Below are positions 11,782 through 22,643 of a stretch of DNA of 64,000 bases, one piece after another. A program made the position numbers and the translations under genes. Source of the stretch: Cinnamomum chago (taxonomy: Eukaryota > Streptophyta > Magnoliopsida > Laurales > Lauraceae); assembly GCA_038049695.1 (NCBI GenBank), contig CP142453.1:115980001-116044000 (forward strand), in the 5' to 3' direction. Each line of letters opens with the position of its first letter. Positions within the stretch are counted from its first letter, which is position 1. A model generated the notes under the pieces. It did not search any database and was not told the DNA's origin. It saw nothing but the letters and a program-made list of their open reading frames with translations.

Positions 11782-12441
11782 TTGGATCAAATGAAATACA
11801 GATGTCTACATGAATTGGATCTTTTATTGTTGAAATATATAGGAAATGCTATTAGAGAAAAGAGTAGAAATTTAAAATTCTGTTGGAGATTTTACATGCA
11901 CTAAAGTGCTTCCTTCTTCACACGACGAGAGAAACAATGTACAAGTTCAAAAATGACACAGTGCTTCGTGTGGAGGGGATAGTAGAATCCTGTTTTTTCA
12001 AGAAACTTTCTCTCATTTGTATCCTTTACTAGATCCAATATGGTCCATCCTTTTTTTCAACAATGTACATTTGGGCTGTTAGATATAATTATATAGATCA
12101 ACCATGGATATTGAGATTCACTGATGTGGGCCATGTAGTCAGTTAAGTCAGTTTAAACATAGCTCTTTTTAATAAACATCCTGCCTAAGGCCTGTTTGTT
12201 TGCAAGACTCTCAGAATTTTTGTTGGGGGTTTTATTAATTCGTTAAATATTGTCACCACATTGTTTTTTAACAAAAAAAAGCTCAATTTCAATGTAGCAT
12301 GGAAACTCAGAATATATTAACTGTATATGCCAAAAATGGCATTTCATAGAACTAGTTTTATGAATTCTCACCATTCAAAAAACACTCAGAATTTTGAGAG
12401 GTAAGCAGTTGTAGTTGCTGTTGGAAGTTTCTCAACCCCCT

Positions 12442-12494
12442 CCCCCCCCCCCCCCCCCCCCACGCCACCTTCCCTTCTCTCTCTCTCTCTCTCT
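12442..12494. repeat. Poly-C tract followed by a (CT)n tract
   Basis: Twenty consecutive C at 12442-12461, then a CT run ending near 12494. Homopolymers of this length are prone to sequencing and assembly error. Confidence 0.9.
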
Positions 12495-12766
12495 AATTTT
12501 TATAACATATTAAAAAAAACTTCAACTGTAGGTTTGATGTAGAATTTTTTTTTTGGGTTAATTCTGTGCCTTGCAATTTGATGTATGAATGTTCATATTT
12601 ATGTGCTTCGTGTTGTTTAATTTGATGGACGTAGTGGTTTGAATATGCGCAGCATAGTAATTTGAACCTATTCTCTTTTGCTATTGTTAATGTGAAAAAA
12701 AAAAAAAAATCTAACAAAAGTTTAGCCCCACCCAAACGAAAATCCTAGCTCCACACTACCTACAAT

Positions 12767-13378
12767 TTCCTTTTTTTCTTAATTACAAATTTATTTGATT
12801 CAAAAACTAATTTGAATCACTTTTGCTCAATATAGAACCAAAGACCAAACTGTTCCAAACCTAGGGCACACAAATCACTTCGGTCAAAGTCAGAATTTGT
12901 TGGATGAGAGGCGAAGCACTACTTTCACCTTACCAATTACCTTTGTGGTGGAGGAGTTATCCATGTAGTATACTTGTCCATCTCCCAGAGTCTCGTAGGA
13001 GACTAATGCACCTCTGTCATGAAAGATGTGTTTGGTCACGCATGTGTCGACCCACCAATCTATTTTGTTGCAAATCATGCTCACCTCTGTCACCACTGCC
13101 ACGAAGTTGTCTTTCTTGTCTTCAGCGACATTAGCCTGACTCTTGTTATCGTTTGCCTTGTTGTGGCCCATAAGCAAAACAAATGATTTATTTTCTTTTG
13201 TTGATATCTTTGTGGGGATTAAGGTTCTGGTTCTGATTATTTCTCCTCTATTTTTTCTTGTTCTAGAGTACATTCTGTTTTGGTTTCTTCCTATCAGATT
13301 TTGTCTCGATCGGTTAGGCTTTCCCGCATGTTCAAAATCCCTACCCTTAGAGTCACAGTCATGAGGTTGTTCTTGCAT
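12767..13378 (-). pseudogene. Copia protease region fossil
   Basis: The minus strand reads WWVDTCVTKHIF, the family's W-x-x-D-(T/S)-G/C-A aspartic-protease site region, then DGQVYYMDNSSTTKVIGK. Before it is a basic, glutamine- and asparagine-rich stretch as found around the gag zinc knuckle. Past the protease the sequence reads LTLTEVICVP, like the family's LTDVLHVP. Fossil. Confidence 0.8.
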
Positions 13379-13467
13379 CTATAGACAGGTATTGGGATCC
13401 TCTCTTGTGTTTTAAGGAGGTCCCATAATCCTTCCAAGACAGTGGAGCTTGTGAATGGTACTGCTCA

Positions 13468-13736
13468 TCACAAATTGTTCGAGTAGGTCCATTCCCTCAA
13501 ATTGGACTTCATGAATTTGAAAATTGCTTGACTTGGACTATCACAAATTAACTCTTCCATTTGGAATTTAAAAACTTTTTCTACGGCATATTTCTTGGAC
13601 CTTAGATATCCTTTACAATACTCCTTTTGCAAGGCCTCCCATAATTTCTTAGACCTCAGATATTCTGTACAATACTCCTTTTGCAAGGCCTCTGATAATT
13701 TCTTGGCAATTTTGATTTTTGCATAAACATCGGATA
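13468..13736 (-). pseudogene. Copia gag fossil, C-terminal part
   Basis: The minus strand shows LWEALQKEYC, the gag motif of the UBN2 type (LWxxLxxxY). Within it a segment of about 60 bp is tandemly repeated (around 13614-13705: ACTCCTTTTGCAAGGCCTC twice). It ends at the left border of the second RTE LINE. Fossil. Confidence 0.7.
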
Positions 13737-15130
13737 ATTATAGTACCTATATATAAGAAAAATGGAGATATACAAAATTGTATCAACTATCGTGGGATTA
13801 AACTTATGAGTCATACTATGCAGCTATGAGATAGAGTAATGAAGCAAAGAGTAATGAAGCAATGACTTAGACAGAAGACCAAGATATCTGAAAATCAATT
13901 CGGTTTTATGCCAGGGAGGTCAACGATGGAAGCTATTTTCTCACCTAGGCAATTAATGGAAAAATATCGAGTGAAGGAAAAATTTGATATGGTCTTCATC
14001 GATCTAGAAAAAGCCTACAACATGGTAAATAGAGATTTAATTTGCTGGGTTTTAAAAAAGAGGAATGTTCTAAGAGGTTATATTGAAATTATTAAAGACA
14101 TGTATGAAGGAGCAGTAACAAGTTTGAGAAGTACTTGTGGAGAGACAGGGGAGTTCCTAGTGACTATAGGTTTGCATTAGGGGTTAGCCCTAAGCTCTTA
14201 TCTCTTTGTACCGATTTATGGATGAGTTAACTACTCATATTCAAGAAGAGGTACCTTGGTGTATGTTATTTGCAAATGATATAGTGTTGGTAGATGAATT
14301 AAGAGATGGTGTGAATGCAAAACTCGAGAGATAACGGGAGGCTTTAGAATCCAAAGGTTTTAAAATAAGTCGTACAAACTACAAAGACGGAATATATGGA
14401 TTGTAACTTCAGTGGGCATATAGAAAGAGCTAAAACTGTTGTGAGAATTGAAGACCATGAGATACCATATAGTGATTCTTTCCGTTATCTTGGCTCTATA
14501 ATTAGTAAGGATGGGGAGATTGGTGAAGATGTCGAATATAGGATAAAAGCAGGATGGTTGAAGTGGAAACTTCCTTTTGGATTGCTTTGTGATCGACAAA
14601 TGCGAACAAAATTGTAGGAAAATTTTCATAGGACAACATTAGACCAGTTATGACCTATGTGTTAGGCCCTTGAGTGTTGCAATTGATGATGGATGCACAC
14701 ACTTTCACTTTGTCATGATCACACACTTGAGCTCTTAAATGTAGACTTGTTGGATCTTGGTTTCTTTCATGCATTCACATGATCTTGAAATGAATTTACT
14801 TCATGCATGTTTTAGAACACAAAACTCTTTTGAAAACCTACTTCTTTGTGAATTACATTTGGAAAATCTTTTTAAAGAATCTAGGTTTAAACCTTGCATA
14901 CATTCATCTCCTTCTAAATCATATTGGTATGCATTGTTTCTTTGAAAAAGAAGTTTTTAAGATTCAAGCTAGCTTTTGGGACTTAAACTTTTGAATCTTT
15001 TTAGGCCTTGGGTGTATCATGCTTTTAACATCTTAGAATTTCTTAAAACATGTTTTTAAGCTTGGTTAAGTGACCCACAAAATTCCACAAAGAAATCCTT
15101 CAAAATGCAAAGATGGAAATTTTGGGGTGT

Positions 15131-15290
15131 CCCGGCAGTGTCGCCGGTCGACCGAGACCTTGGTCTCGGTCGACCGAGACAACTGTCGGTGATTAGACAG
15201 GTTTTGAACCTGAAGCTCCAACGGTCAGAAATTCGACCGTTATGCTTTCTAGGTCGACCGAGACCTTCTAGGTCGACCGAGAAAACTAGC
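15131..15290. repeat. Four-palindrome GGTCGACC cassette in the LTR
   Basis: GGTCGACC occurs at 15146-15153, 15168-15175, 15252-15259 and 15271-15278, giving start-to-start spacings of 22, 84 and 19. The lead-in is GCAGTGTCGCC. The surrounding arms (for example GGTCTCGGTCGACCGAGACC) can form hairpins. The same design appears in a different LTR at 49305-49455. Confidence 0.9.
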
Positions 15291-15939
15291 CGTTGGACTG
15301 TTTTTTGTTATAAAGTCCATTCATTTCCAACCTTTTCAAAGAGTTGAAGCATGAACCTTTGAGACTATTTTGAAGCCAAAAGAAAGGGAAAACGTTGGAA
15401 AGGCTAGAAGCTTATTTGGAAATCAAATGTTAGAGTTTTAAAAAGGTATTCCATACTTTTCATTTTGATTTTCATTTAGTTTGAAATCAATGCATGCTTA
15501 CATGTTTGTATTACCTACTATGCATGATTTCTAGCTTAAAAGAGATGTTTTGCAAACTGAATATCTTCTATGGTAAAATTAATTAGTTTGCATACTCTCA
15601 TGATCTAATCACATATGTTCTTAGTCTTTAACTTTCATACAACTTGTTTATCTCAATTCTTCAAAGTTGTTTGAATCATTAATGTGATTAGTCTTAGCTT
15701 CAATCATCTATTTCCAAGCTTTGTTTTAAAATGCATCAAGCATTCAATTAAGAGCTTCACTTTTGAAATTGATTGAAGTACAACATACATACACTTGTTC
15801 ACACACACTTTAGTTTGTTTTAGTGTATGTTTGTTATTTGAATTGCACTTTCACATTAGCCTATTTAGAGGCAATTCATTTGAGCTAAAATTGTATCTCT
15901 TAGAGTGTTCTTGAAAAGACACCTTCTTAGAGAAAATCC

Positions 15940-16113
15940 AACTTGTAAAGGTTATTGCTTAGCCTTGAAAAGCAACTTGTAAAGGTTATTGCTTAGCCTC
16001 GAAAAGCAACTTGTAAAGGTTATTGCTTAGCCTCGAAAAGCAATTTGTAAAGGTTGTTGTTGAGCCTTAGAAAAACAACATTGTATAGGTTATTGCTTAG
16101 CCTTTGAAAAAGC
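15940..16113 (+). repeat. 34-bp tandem repeat, about five copies, inside the solo LTR
   Basis: The unit AACTTGTAAAGGTTATTGCT followed by TAGCCTYGAAAAGC is repeated three times almost exactly and twice with drift. There are no spacers, so this is a plain tandem repeat. Confidence 0.9.
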
Positions 16114-16793
16114 ATAAATAGTGGAAATCCGGTGGGGTGATTGGATCACAAGCCGGTAGTGGATGTAGGCATTGAGGCCGAACCACTATAAACCTTGGAG
16201 TTGTGGTGTTTGCTTGTGGTGCTTGTTTTCTTAGCTTCCGCATCTTGTCTGGTAAATCATGTTATATGACTAGTTTTCTTTAATTAATCAAAATTGGTTT
16301 TAATTGGTCATTTTTATAGGACACCCTATTCACCCCCCCCTCTAGGGTTAAGATCCCGTGGACTTTCACTATGGAGCAGAATGTTGTGCAATTAAGATGC
16401 AACATATGCATAGAATGAATGCAGTAGAGATGAGAATGTTGAGGTGATGTGTGGTAAAACTAGGAAGGATAAAATTAGAAATGAGCGCTTTGGAGAGCAT
16501 TTATGGATAGTAACAATAGGGGATAAAATTAGAGAAACCTGTTTGAAATGGTTTGGGCATGTCCAATGTAGGCCGGCAACGGCACCAGTAAGGAAAAATC
16601 TGGTTATGAAGGTTGATGGCCCACTAAGGGGAAGGGGTAGGTCAAAGAGGACGTAGATGGAGGTAGTAAAAGTAGATATGAAGAAGTGTAACTTATCTGA
16701 GGATTTGGCTCAAGATGAATTGGAATGGAGACGAATAATTTGTGTAGTTGACCCCAACAAAGTTGGGACAAGGCTTTGATGATGATGATCATA

Positions 16794-17010
16794 TGAAATT
16801 CTCTGAATGGTTCAGAATCTCATTTTCCCGATCAAAATCATTTGATTTTCATTGTGTTTCTGAATTGTTCCAGCGGGTCCATATTCATTTTCGTTGGGGC
16901 AGTCTGTGGACAACCCATATAGAAAATTCATAGCTTTAAGAAGATATTCCATCCTCACCTGCCACTGTTTGACATGTTGCCTTTAAAAATGAAGACCTTG
17001 GGGTTCTCCC
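16794..17010 (-). pseudogene. Copia gag fossil, N-terminal part
   Basis: The minus strand reads QWQVRMEYLLKAMNFLYGL, like the early gag segment (W-x-x-x-M-x-x-x-L) of copia elements. It marks the 5' limit of recognisable copia coding sequence. Fossil. Confidence 0.6.
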
Positions 17011-17752
17011 ATACACCAGATATCTTGAATTTAACTGGCAATTAAATACTAAAATCTGCCTAAACTATTGGTTTCTAGGGAATTGCTAGTATTTTAGATC
17101 AATTAAATGAGTAAATTTCAAAGGCAGATTCCCCCACCCTAAAAAAAAAAAAAAAACCACCTGCAACGTTCTTTTGGAGGTCTTTCCTAGGATATCACGA
17201 CTTCCTAGTTGAGTGGCTTCACTGGTCGTAGACTCGAGCAGGTGTACTTGACTTGAACCCAAGGACCCTTCCAGAAACCTTGTAGCTTGCAAATAGAGAA
17301 TTGGAATGGAAAGGTAGGAAAGAGGAAATATGATCAAGATCTTTTGAGACAAGAAGATGAGAAGATCTGATCGCTTGAGAGAGGGAGAGATTGGGGATCA
17401 GTGGATGATATTCTAAATGACTTCTGCACCTCTTCCAAAAGGGTGCAGAACAGACCTGTTGAAGCAACGTTCTCTTCTTCTTCAGAGGAGCATGGGAGCA
17501 TTACACAACATTCTCCTGCTAGGACTGTGTTTTGTAGGGAACGAGGCTCGCGGACGACTAAGTGTGAGAGTGAAAGAACGAGGAAAAGGAAGTGACCAGG
17601 CCCAAAATCCCATGCACGCATGCCTGGCCTAGCTCGTTGGCATGCTCGCCTTGCCATGCCTCCCCAGCCACCCAATTTTTTTGGAGAAATAGATAGAGAT
17701 TTGGACATGAAATTTTTAGATGGCGATAATGTAGAAAGCCAAAAGAGACCAT

Positions 17753-17824
<72 letters not shown>

Positions 17825-18165
17825 AAGGAGCTGGAAGACACTTGAATAAACGGGTTGTTTATGGTATCTAATCAGGATTTTCATTGGCATGTTGTTTTTG
17901 CGGGAGGATGGATTTTCAAAGTGGCTGAGGATGCTGTGGTAGTCATTGGTGCACAGGAGTATGTCCAGCTGGTCAAGCGTAGGGACATTGCCAAAGATAC
18001 AAGGATGTATTGTTATTATTATTATTATTATTAATATCTCATAAAAAAAACATACATCCAAAATAGTAGTGTAAGTTTGAGCACTTGGCAGATTGAATGA
18101 AAGTATCAGCCCGATCAAGACACCTCCACGTATGCTAGTTAGCACCACCACTAGATCTAAGATTC
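17011..18165. other. Stretch between the copia gag and an LTR remnant
   Basis: This could be the worn leader of the copia element or unrelated sequence. Apart from the GA microsatellite I recognise nothing. A long minus-strand frame here depends on the GA repeat and was rejected. Confidence 0.4.
17759..17823. repeat. (GA)n microsatellite, about 32 units
   Basis: Uninterrupted GA dinucleotides. A short (TTA)n run follows near 18012-18033. Confidence 0.95.
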
Positions 18166-18576
18166 TGCCTAGGATCTAAGCACATCAACCATAAAGGAAG
18201 CAATAAATTTTATTCATTGTGTGAATGAATCTCTGAAAGAGAGAAGATACAAGTATTTATAGATACAAATATTTATCTACTTGACTAAGGGATGTGAATA
18301 AGTTTCTCTCTAACTCTACTACTGAAGTTAACACAATTCATAATTGGGCCAACCTTGTTAGAAATTGGCTCTCAACTTATCTGAATCACGCCAGAATTAC
18401 ACAATTTTGGGCTAGGTGGATATGTAACTGAATGATCCATCAAACGAACCTAATTTCATACAAATCGGAGTTTGTTTGACACCTGAATTGGGATCATCTT
18501 TGAAAGAGACAGAACTCAACTCCAGATTTCTATTTTTAACCATTTACAACCAAGACCCCTATTGTACACTCTAACA
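18166..18576 (-). mobile_element. LTR-like remnant, about 410 bp
   Basis: On the minus strand it starts TGTTAGAGTGTACAATAG and includes CTATAAATACTTGTATC, a good TATA box. About 70 bases later comes AATGAATAAAATTTATTG, a polyadenylation-type signal. It ends near CTAGGCA. This is the layout of a copia-type LTR. I see no matching target duplication and no partner LTR, so it may be a truncated end. Confidence 0.5.
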
Positions 18577-18667
18577 ATAGAAAATCTCCTAACAAATCAA
18601 CTTCTTAAGATAAGTAGGCTCTAGAAATATATAGATGGATGGGCCTACTAGGCTTGGCAATTGTGTG

Positions 18668-18826
18668 CAATGGCGGGCCCATGATTTTCATTTGGGTGAG
18701 GTGGGCAATGGTCAAGTGAATAAGTTAAATAATAAAAATCGAATCTTTTAAGGTCTTACATAAGGGGTTTCTTGAGTCTCACGGGTGCGACTGCACCCAC
18801 GTGCTGACACTTGGATCTGCCCCCTG
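18668..18826. mobile_element. hAT-type MITE (Tip100-like ends)
   Basis: A perfect 8-bp target duplication ATTGTGTG lies at 18660-18667 and 18827-18834. The left end CAATGGCGGGCCCATGATTT and the right end read inward, CAGGGGGCAGATCCAAGTG, are variants of the termini seen on the 10862-12758 element. At 159 bp it is non-coding. Confidence 0.8.
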
Positions 18827-19394
18827 ATTGTGTGCCCTTGTGCATCAAATACTTGATGAAGTCACAAAAGCAGAGGTGTTATATATTTTGGCAAATTGAG
18901 CGTACATTGTCTATCTTGCACATGGATGGCACTTGTGTGTAAGAAATCTTATTAGGTGATATTTTTTAGGAATGAGTAGAATGACTGTTCCAATGTCTAG
19001 CTCATCGAGTTAATGATCACCCAATAATGGGCTTCTTATGTATTAGAAACTCGTGGTCGGATTTTCATTATTTGAGAATGATGTATGGCTGATTTTTTTT
19101 TTCTCTCCTTTTATGTTTGTAATACTTGTCTTATTCAACAGAAAAATAAATCTTGAGAATAATGGTTCGAGGTTTTGTTGTCACTTTGGGAAGTAATGGC
19201 TTCAAATTCAATGCAACTTGTTTTACCACTTAATTCAACACTTTATGTATATTGCAATAGATAAAATAATAAAATGATTTTCTGTTTTCATGTTCATACA
19301 CTACATGTATGATCTAGGCAAATTGAAACGATGAAAGGCTTCTGCCTCATGTTGGCTTTCCTGTTGGCACTAGGAGTGCTTTTTCTTTGAACAG

Positions 19395-19616
19395 TTAGGG
19401 AACCATGCAATATTTGTTTTTTAATTGCCGCCATACTTCATGGATCTAGTGAGGAGAATCCTTCAAAACTGCAATTTAAAGAAATGGCTTATAAAAAAAT
19501 TGGAGAGTACCTAAATCAGACAGCTAATGCCTTTCCTAGCTGTGGGATGGAAGCCATTGCCTTCTGTATTGCCTTTGCTGTGCAGGTGTGGCATCTTTTG
19601 CAAGAAAGAAATGAAG
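19395..19616 (+). CDS. Exon of an unrecognised plus-strand gene (exon A)
   Basis: An open frame runs from just after an acceptor with a pyrimidine tract (CTTTTTCTTTGAACAG, ending 19394) to a strong donor, AAG followed by GTAAGA, at 19617. It includes ENPSKLQFKEMAYKKIGEY, then GMEAIAFCIAFAVQVWHLL, a hydrophobic segment. The exon ends one base into a codon. The exon at 28023 starts with the two bases needed to complete it as Val, so the two join in phase. A second possible acceptor at 19448-19449 would shorten this exon. I do not recognise the protein family. Upstream exons were not found. Confidence 0.5.
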
Positions 19617-20769
19617 GTAAGAATTACCTCGTTGGTTATTTTATCCTACTCAGGTCCAAGATTTCTCCGGTTGAAAAGAAAAAAAAACAGACTGGGGAAG
19701 ATTGATTTAATCTTGGTTGCGGTGGTAGCTTGTCCTCTGAGATGTACAGGGGGGATTTTCATGGGATCTTTTAGAGTTCTATGTCCAAGACTCACATAAC
19801 TAGTTTGTCCATATGAAGATTCGTTTTCATAGTAAGAACCCATAACCTACATTGCACGCATGCACACGCACAGAAAGGAACCCAAAGCCTGGGTTATTAT
19901 AGACGTTTCAGACCAGGAGCCATTGCAAGTTATGTTGGTTGCTGAGCAAGATAGTCTACAAATGATGCTAGGTAAGATTGTTAGGTCTACAAATGATGCT
20001 CGGTAAGATTGGTAGGTTACTCTAAGGGAGTAAATAGCTAGGGTAAACTTAATGGGAGATTCGGGGAACGTATTGAGGAATGATGGAATCAGTATGGTCC
20101 CTATATAGGAGGATTTGGATGTTGCCTAAGTTGGGTTTATCAGTTTATCTTATTTGGGCAATGAAGATGGAGTGTAGTCAGAAAAAAAAAAAAAAATTGA
20201 ATGGTAACAAATTTTATTAATGGAGCTAGAATGGTACAAGAGAACTATACTGAAGCACCCAACACAATCTGTCAAGCAAAGTTAAGTAAAATCATGTTGA
20301 AAGGAATAGCTCGTTTAGGAATTGGAGCAGGCGTGAATGAGGGATGCGAAGGGAAGGAGAGGACTAAGAAACATTCACTTCTAAATTAATTGTATTAAAG
20401 TAATTGGACCATAAAAGGAGATGAATTTTGATAGGGGGACTGGGGAAAGGGTGCATGACTTGTTTGAGATGAAGATCACCATTTCAAATTGTTTGTGGTT
20501 TGGGATCAAATGAAAAGTGCATGCACGTGAAGGATATTTTCTTTTTTATGTGAAGGTGACATTCTAAGGGTATATTATGGATATAATTATGGATTTATTT
20601 ACATCCATGAAACTGATACACTTCTTTGAGTGCAATTAGTGTTGCATATTTGTGGGGATTGGTGGATGACAATTTATATTGTTTTAGCCAGCTATTGATA
20701 TGTTAGGTTATGTCAGTGATTTGAGGAAAATATAATATCAAGGTTAAAGATGCTTTTATGGGTGTGCTA
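19617..20769. other. Proposed intron, first part
   Basis: Non-coding. A roughly 31-bp tandem duplication (GTCTACAAATGATGCTMGGT unit) lies around 19952-20020, and a poly-A run near 20180 may be the tail of a lost retrotransposed copy. Confidence 0.4.
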
Positions 20770-21292
20770 TAGGGGTGGAAAAATCTAACCTGATTTGCTA
20801 ATCCAACCAGAACCCAACCAACATTTGACCAGCATGACCTGCCTCGTAATATATTAAGGATCGGGAGAACCTGACCCGCTTTCAAACGGGTTGGGTTAGG
20901 GTCAACCTGCTTAACCCATTTAAATACATTGGTTTAGGGCCGAGCCGATGGGTAAACCCATTCAATCAAATTTTGGGTCTAATATTTTGGTAATTAGAAT
21001 AGTTCATGTCATGTGGAATGAGCCAAGCTTCTGTTGGGCTTCTTTTGGCCTGTAGCTTTACTGAAATATAGCCTTAAAATATGAAAGGGCTTGGGTTTAG
21101 GCCAGGCTTATATAGGTTGGGTCATGTTAAAGTGATTAAACGCGTTGACGTGCATCGAATGTGGGTTAGGTCAGGTTGACCCACGATGGGTGCGGGTTGA
21201 AGTTACTTGACTCTTTTTAAAAATGGTTTAGATATGGATTGTACTTCAACCCATAGATATTCCTCGTCAATCCGTCCTGTTAGCCACCCCTA
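20770..21292. mobile_element. hAT-type MITE with TAGGGGTGG ends
   Basis: The ends are TAGGGGTGG and CCACCCCTA. The flanks GTGTGCTA (20762-20769) and GTGTGCAA (21293-21300) form an 8-bp target duplication with one mismatch. The interior has repeated GGGTTGGGTTAGGTC-like phrases and no open frame of note. TIR and duplication size fit Ac-like hAT MITEs. Confidence 0.8.
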
Positions 21293-21949
21293 GTGTGCAA
21301 TCCTTAAAAATTCAAGTCATATGATGATGAGTTTTCATGGTGCTTCATTATGATGTATAGTCCCAATGATCCTCTTGAGAGAGAGGGCTTCTAGAGAACT
21401 TTTTGAGGATCTAGATGGAGTTCCACTTTGCACATTTTGGGGTGATCTCAAGAGCATTCATATCTCTCATAAAAACTAAGGGAAAGTTATATAATCTTAA
21501 TTGGGTGGTACTTTTCCAACTTTTGATCAACTAGAATTGATTGATATGCTGGTTGTTGGGGGAAGGGCCAGCTAATAATAATTGAGACAACCAGGTATCT
21601 GCAACTTGGATTATATTTAGTTTCAAAGGAGTGGTAGGCTTACTTAAATCGTTCTGCTTAATCTATTCTTCCTTGTCCCATTTTGCACAAGGCGCTGGTT
21701 ATAAACATTGGGTATTAAGTGGGGCCGTACTGTCTCTGGGTCGGAGAACATGTGGCTTGAACATAGGAGCTTTGTGGGGCTTGTTAGTTCTTGGTGGAGT
21801 TTGATGCAGCATGAATAGGCTTCCAGCTCTTTGAGAAACTCCCACTCCTAAGCAAAAGCTTCGTATCATTTAATTTTTTGGTGTCTTGATGCTGAAAGAA
21901 AATAATTTGGGTTGCTTGATTCATTGATGGAGCGGAGGCATCTTTGACA

Positions 21950-22035
21950 AAAGCTTGTAGCACGGTGGAAGGTGCTCACCATTGCAACCTTGAGGTTGTG
22001 GGTTCATGTTACCAATAAAAAATAGAAATAAAGAT
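21950..22035 (+). repeat. tRNA-derived SINE-like repeat, plus copy
   Basis: The phrase TAGCACGGTGGAAGGTGCTC, followed by CTTGAGGTTGTGGGTTCATG, resembles A-box and B-box promoter segments of a tRNA gene. It is followed by an A-rich end. A second copy lies in the opposite direction at 22280-22375. Confidence 0.5.
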
Positions 22036-22279
22036 AAAGAAAATGAAAAAAAAAAAAAATGAAGAGGAGGTGTCCTAGTGGAAAGAGTCCGTTTTTGTAA
22101 CTATTGAAAAGTGCTGTAATAATTAAAAAAAAAAACACTTTAGGGTATACTATTAATATCTATAATACACAAGCATTCTATTCCTTAACAAGAAAGGGAT
22201 GGAATAATAGCAAATGGAATGAGCCAAAGAAAAAACCTCAGGCATCCTAGGACAAGAAGAAATCTATTTATTTATATGT

Positions 22280-22375
22280 TTCTTTATTTTGACAGGTAAC
22301 ATGACTTGAGCCCTCAACCTCGTGATTGCAACAATGAGAACCTTCCAACCGTGGTACAGACTCTCGTCACGAAAG
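22280..22375 (-). repeat. tRNA-derived SINE-like repeat, minus copy
   Basis: The reverse complement reads ACCACGGTTGGAAGGTTCTC, then GAGGTTGAGGGCTCAAGTCA, matching the plus copy at 21950-22035 through the A-rich 3' end. Together they form an inverted pair about 250 bp apart. Confidence 0.5.
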
Positions 22376-22643
22376 AAGAAATCAATTGGACAATAAAGTC
22401 AACGGGAACATGATTAAAAAACGGAATATAAATATAAAGGCACTTGCCATGAGATAACAAATACAAGAAGGTAGGTCTCAAGAAGCTTATGCATAGAGTA
22501 TTCAAGTACCAAGATGTTACTGAAGTAAAGGCTGCTGAATTAACTTGAGAAATCATACAGATATAATGGGAGTCATAGGCCAAAATTTTGGAGGCTTTGA
22601 ATACCAGTAAATATCAAGAATGTGACATGGCCTTTTCTTTAGT

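Larger units (their letters stand above)
10862..12758. mobile_element. Non-autonomous hAT-like (Tip100-type ends) element
   Basis: A perfect 8-bp target duplication CCTACAAT lies at 10854-10861 and 12759-12766. The left end CGGGGGCGGACCCACG and the right end, read inward as TAGTGTGGAGCTAGG, are both variants of CAGGGGCGGA-type termini. These are known from Tip100-like hAT elements in plants. The copia sequence reads on across the gap. No transposase could be recognised in the 1.9 kb. A second inverted-repeat element (11437-11781) and a poly-C tract lie inside. Confidence 0.78.
14660..16368 (+). mobile_element. Solo LTR, 1.7 kb, inserted in the RTE LINE
   Basis: The ends are TGTTAGGCCC and GGACTTTCA (TG..CA). 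The 5-bp duplication CTATG flanks it at 14655-14659 and 16369-16373. The LINE reads ACCTATGGAG across the empty site, as in its relative near 8870. The block of Cs and CTCTAGGG near the 3' end resembles SIRE/Maximus-type copia LTRs, so a copia origin is likely but not proven. It holds the GGTCGACC palindrome cassette (15131-15290) and a 34-bp tandem repeat (15940-16113). No internal coding region remains. Confidence 0.8.
13737..16789 (+). mobile_element. 5'-truncated RTE-clade LINE, interrupted by a solo LTR
   Basis: The LINE begins inside the RT domain: FGFMPGRSTMEAIF (near 13900), FIDLEKAYNMVNRD (near 14000), and the polymerase box as LFANDIVLVDE (near 14270). Its C-terminal part resumes after the LTR insertion with WFGHVQCRPATAPVRK (near 16550). 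It ends in GGCTTTGATGATGATGAT, the same tail as the RTE LINE at 5953-9287. Endonuclease and the first part of RT are missing, as expected from incomplete reverse transcription. It has fewer breaks than the first LINE, so it is probably younger. I could not see a target duplication. Confidence 0.85.
4901..17010 (-). mobile_element. Old, broken Ty1/copia retrotransposon split by nested insertions
   Basis: Parts appear in correct order on the minus strand: gag start (16794-17000), more gag (13468-13736), CCHC/protease region (12767-13378), GAG-pre-integrase (10688-10853), integrase (about 9960-10680), reverse transcriptase (9302-9960 and 5542-5938) and RNase H (4901-5289). The order protease, integrase, RT, RNase H is diagnostic of Ty1/copia. 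The gaps are filled by a full-length RTE LINE (5953-9287), a hAT-like element (10862-12758), a second RTE LINE (13737-16789) and a short LTR (5290-5541). The coding parts carry many breaks and it is a fossil. I could not identify its own LTRs with confidence. It is the oldest layer here, since everything else interrupts it. Confidence 0.85.

Noticed and set aside
15940-16113. CRISPR-like array
   Set aside because: Repeats abut without unique spacers and lie in a plant LTR.
17558-18151. 197-codon minus-strand frame rich in Leu-Ser
   Set aside because: The middle is the GA microsatellite read as LSLSLS. The ends have no family likeness.
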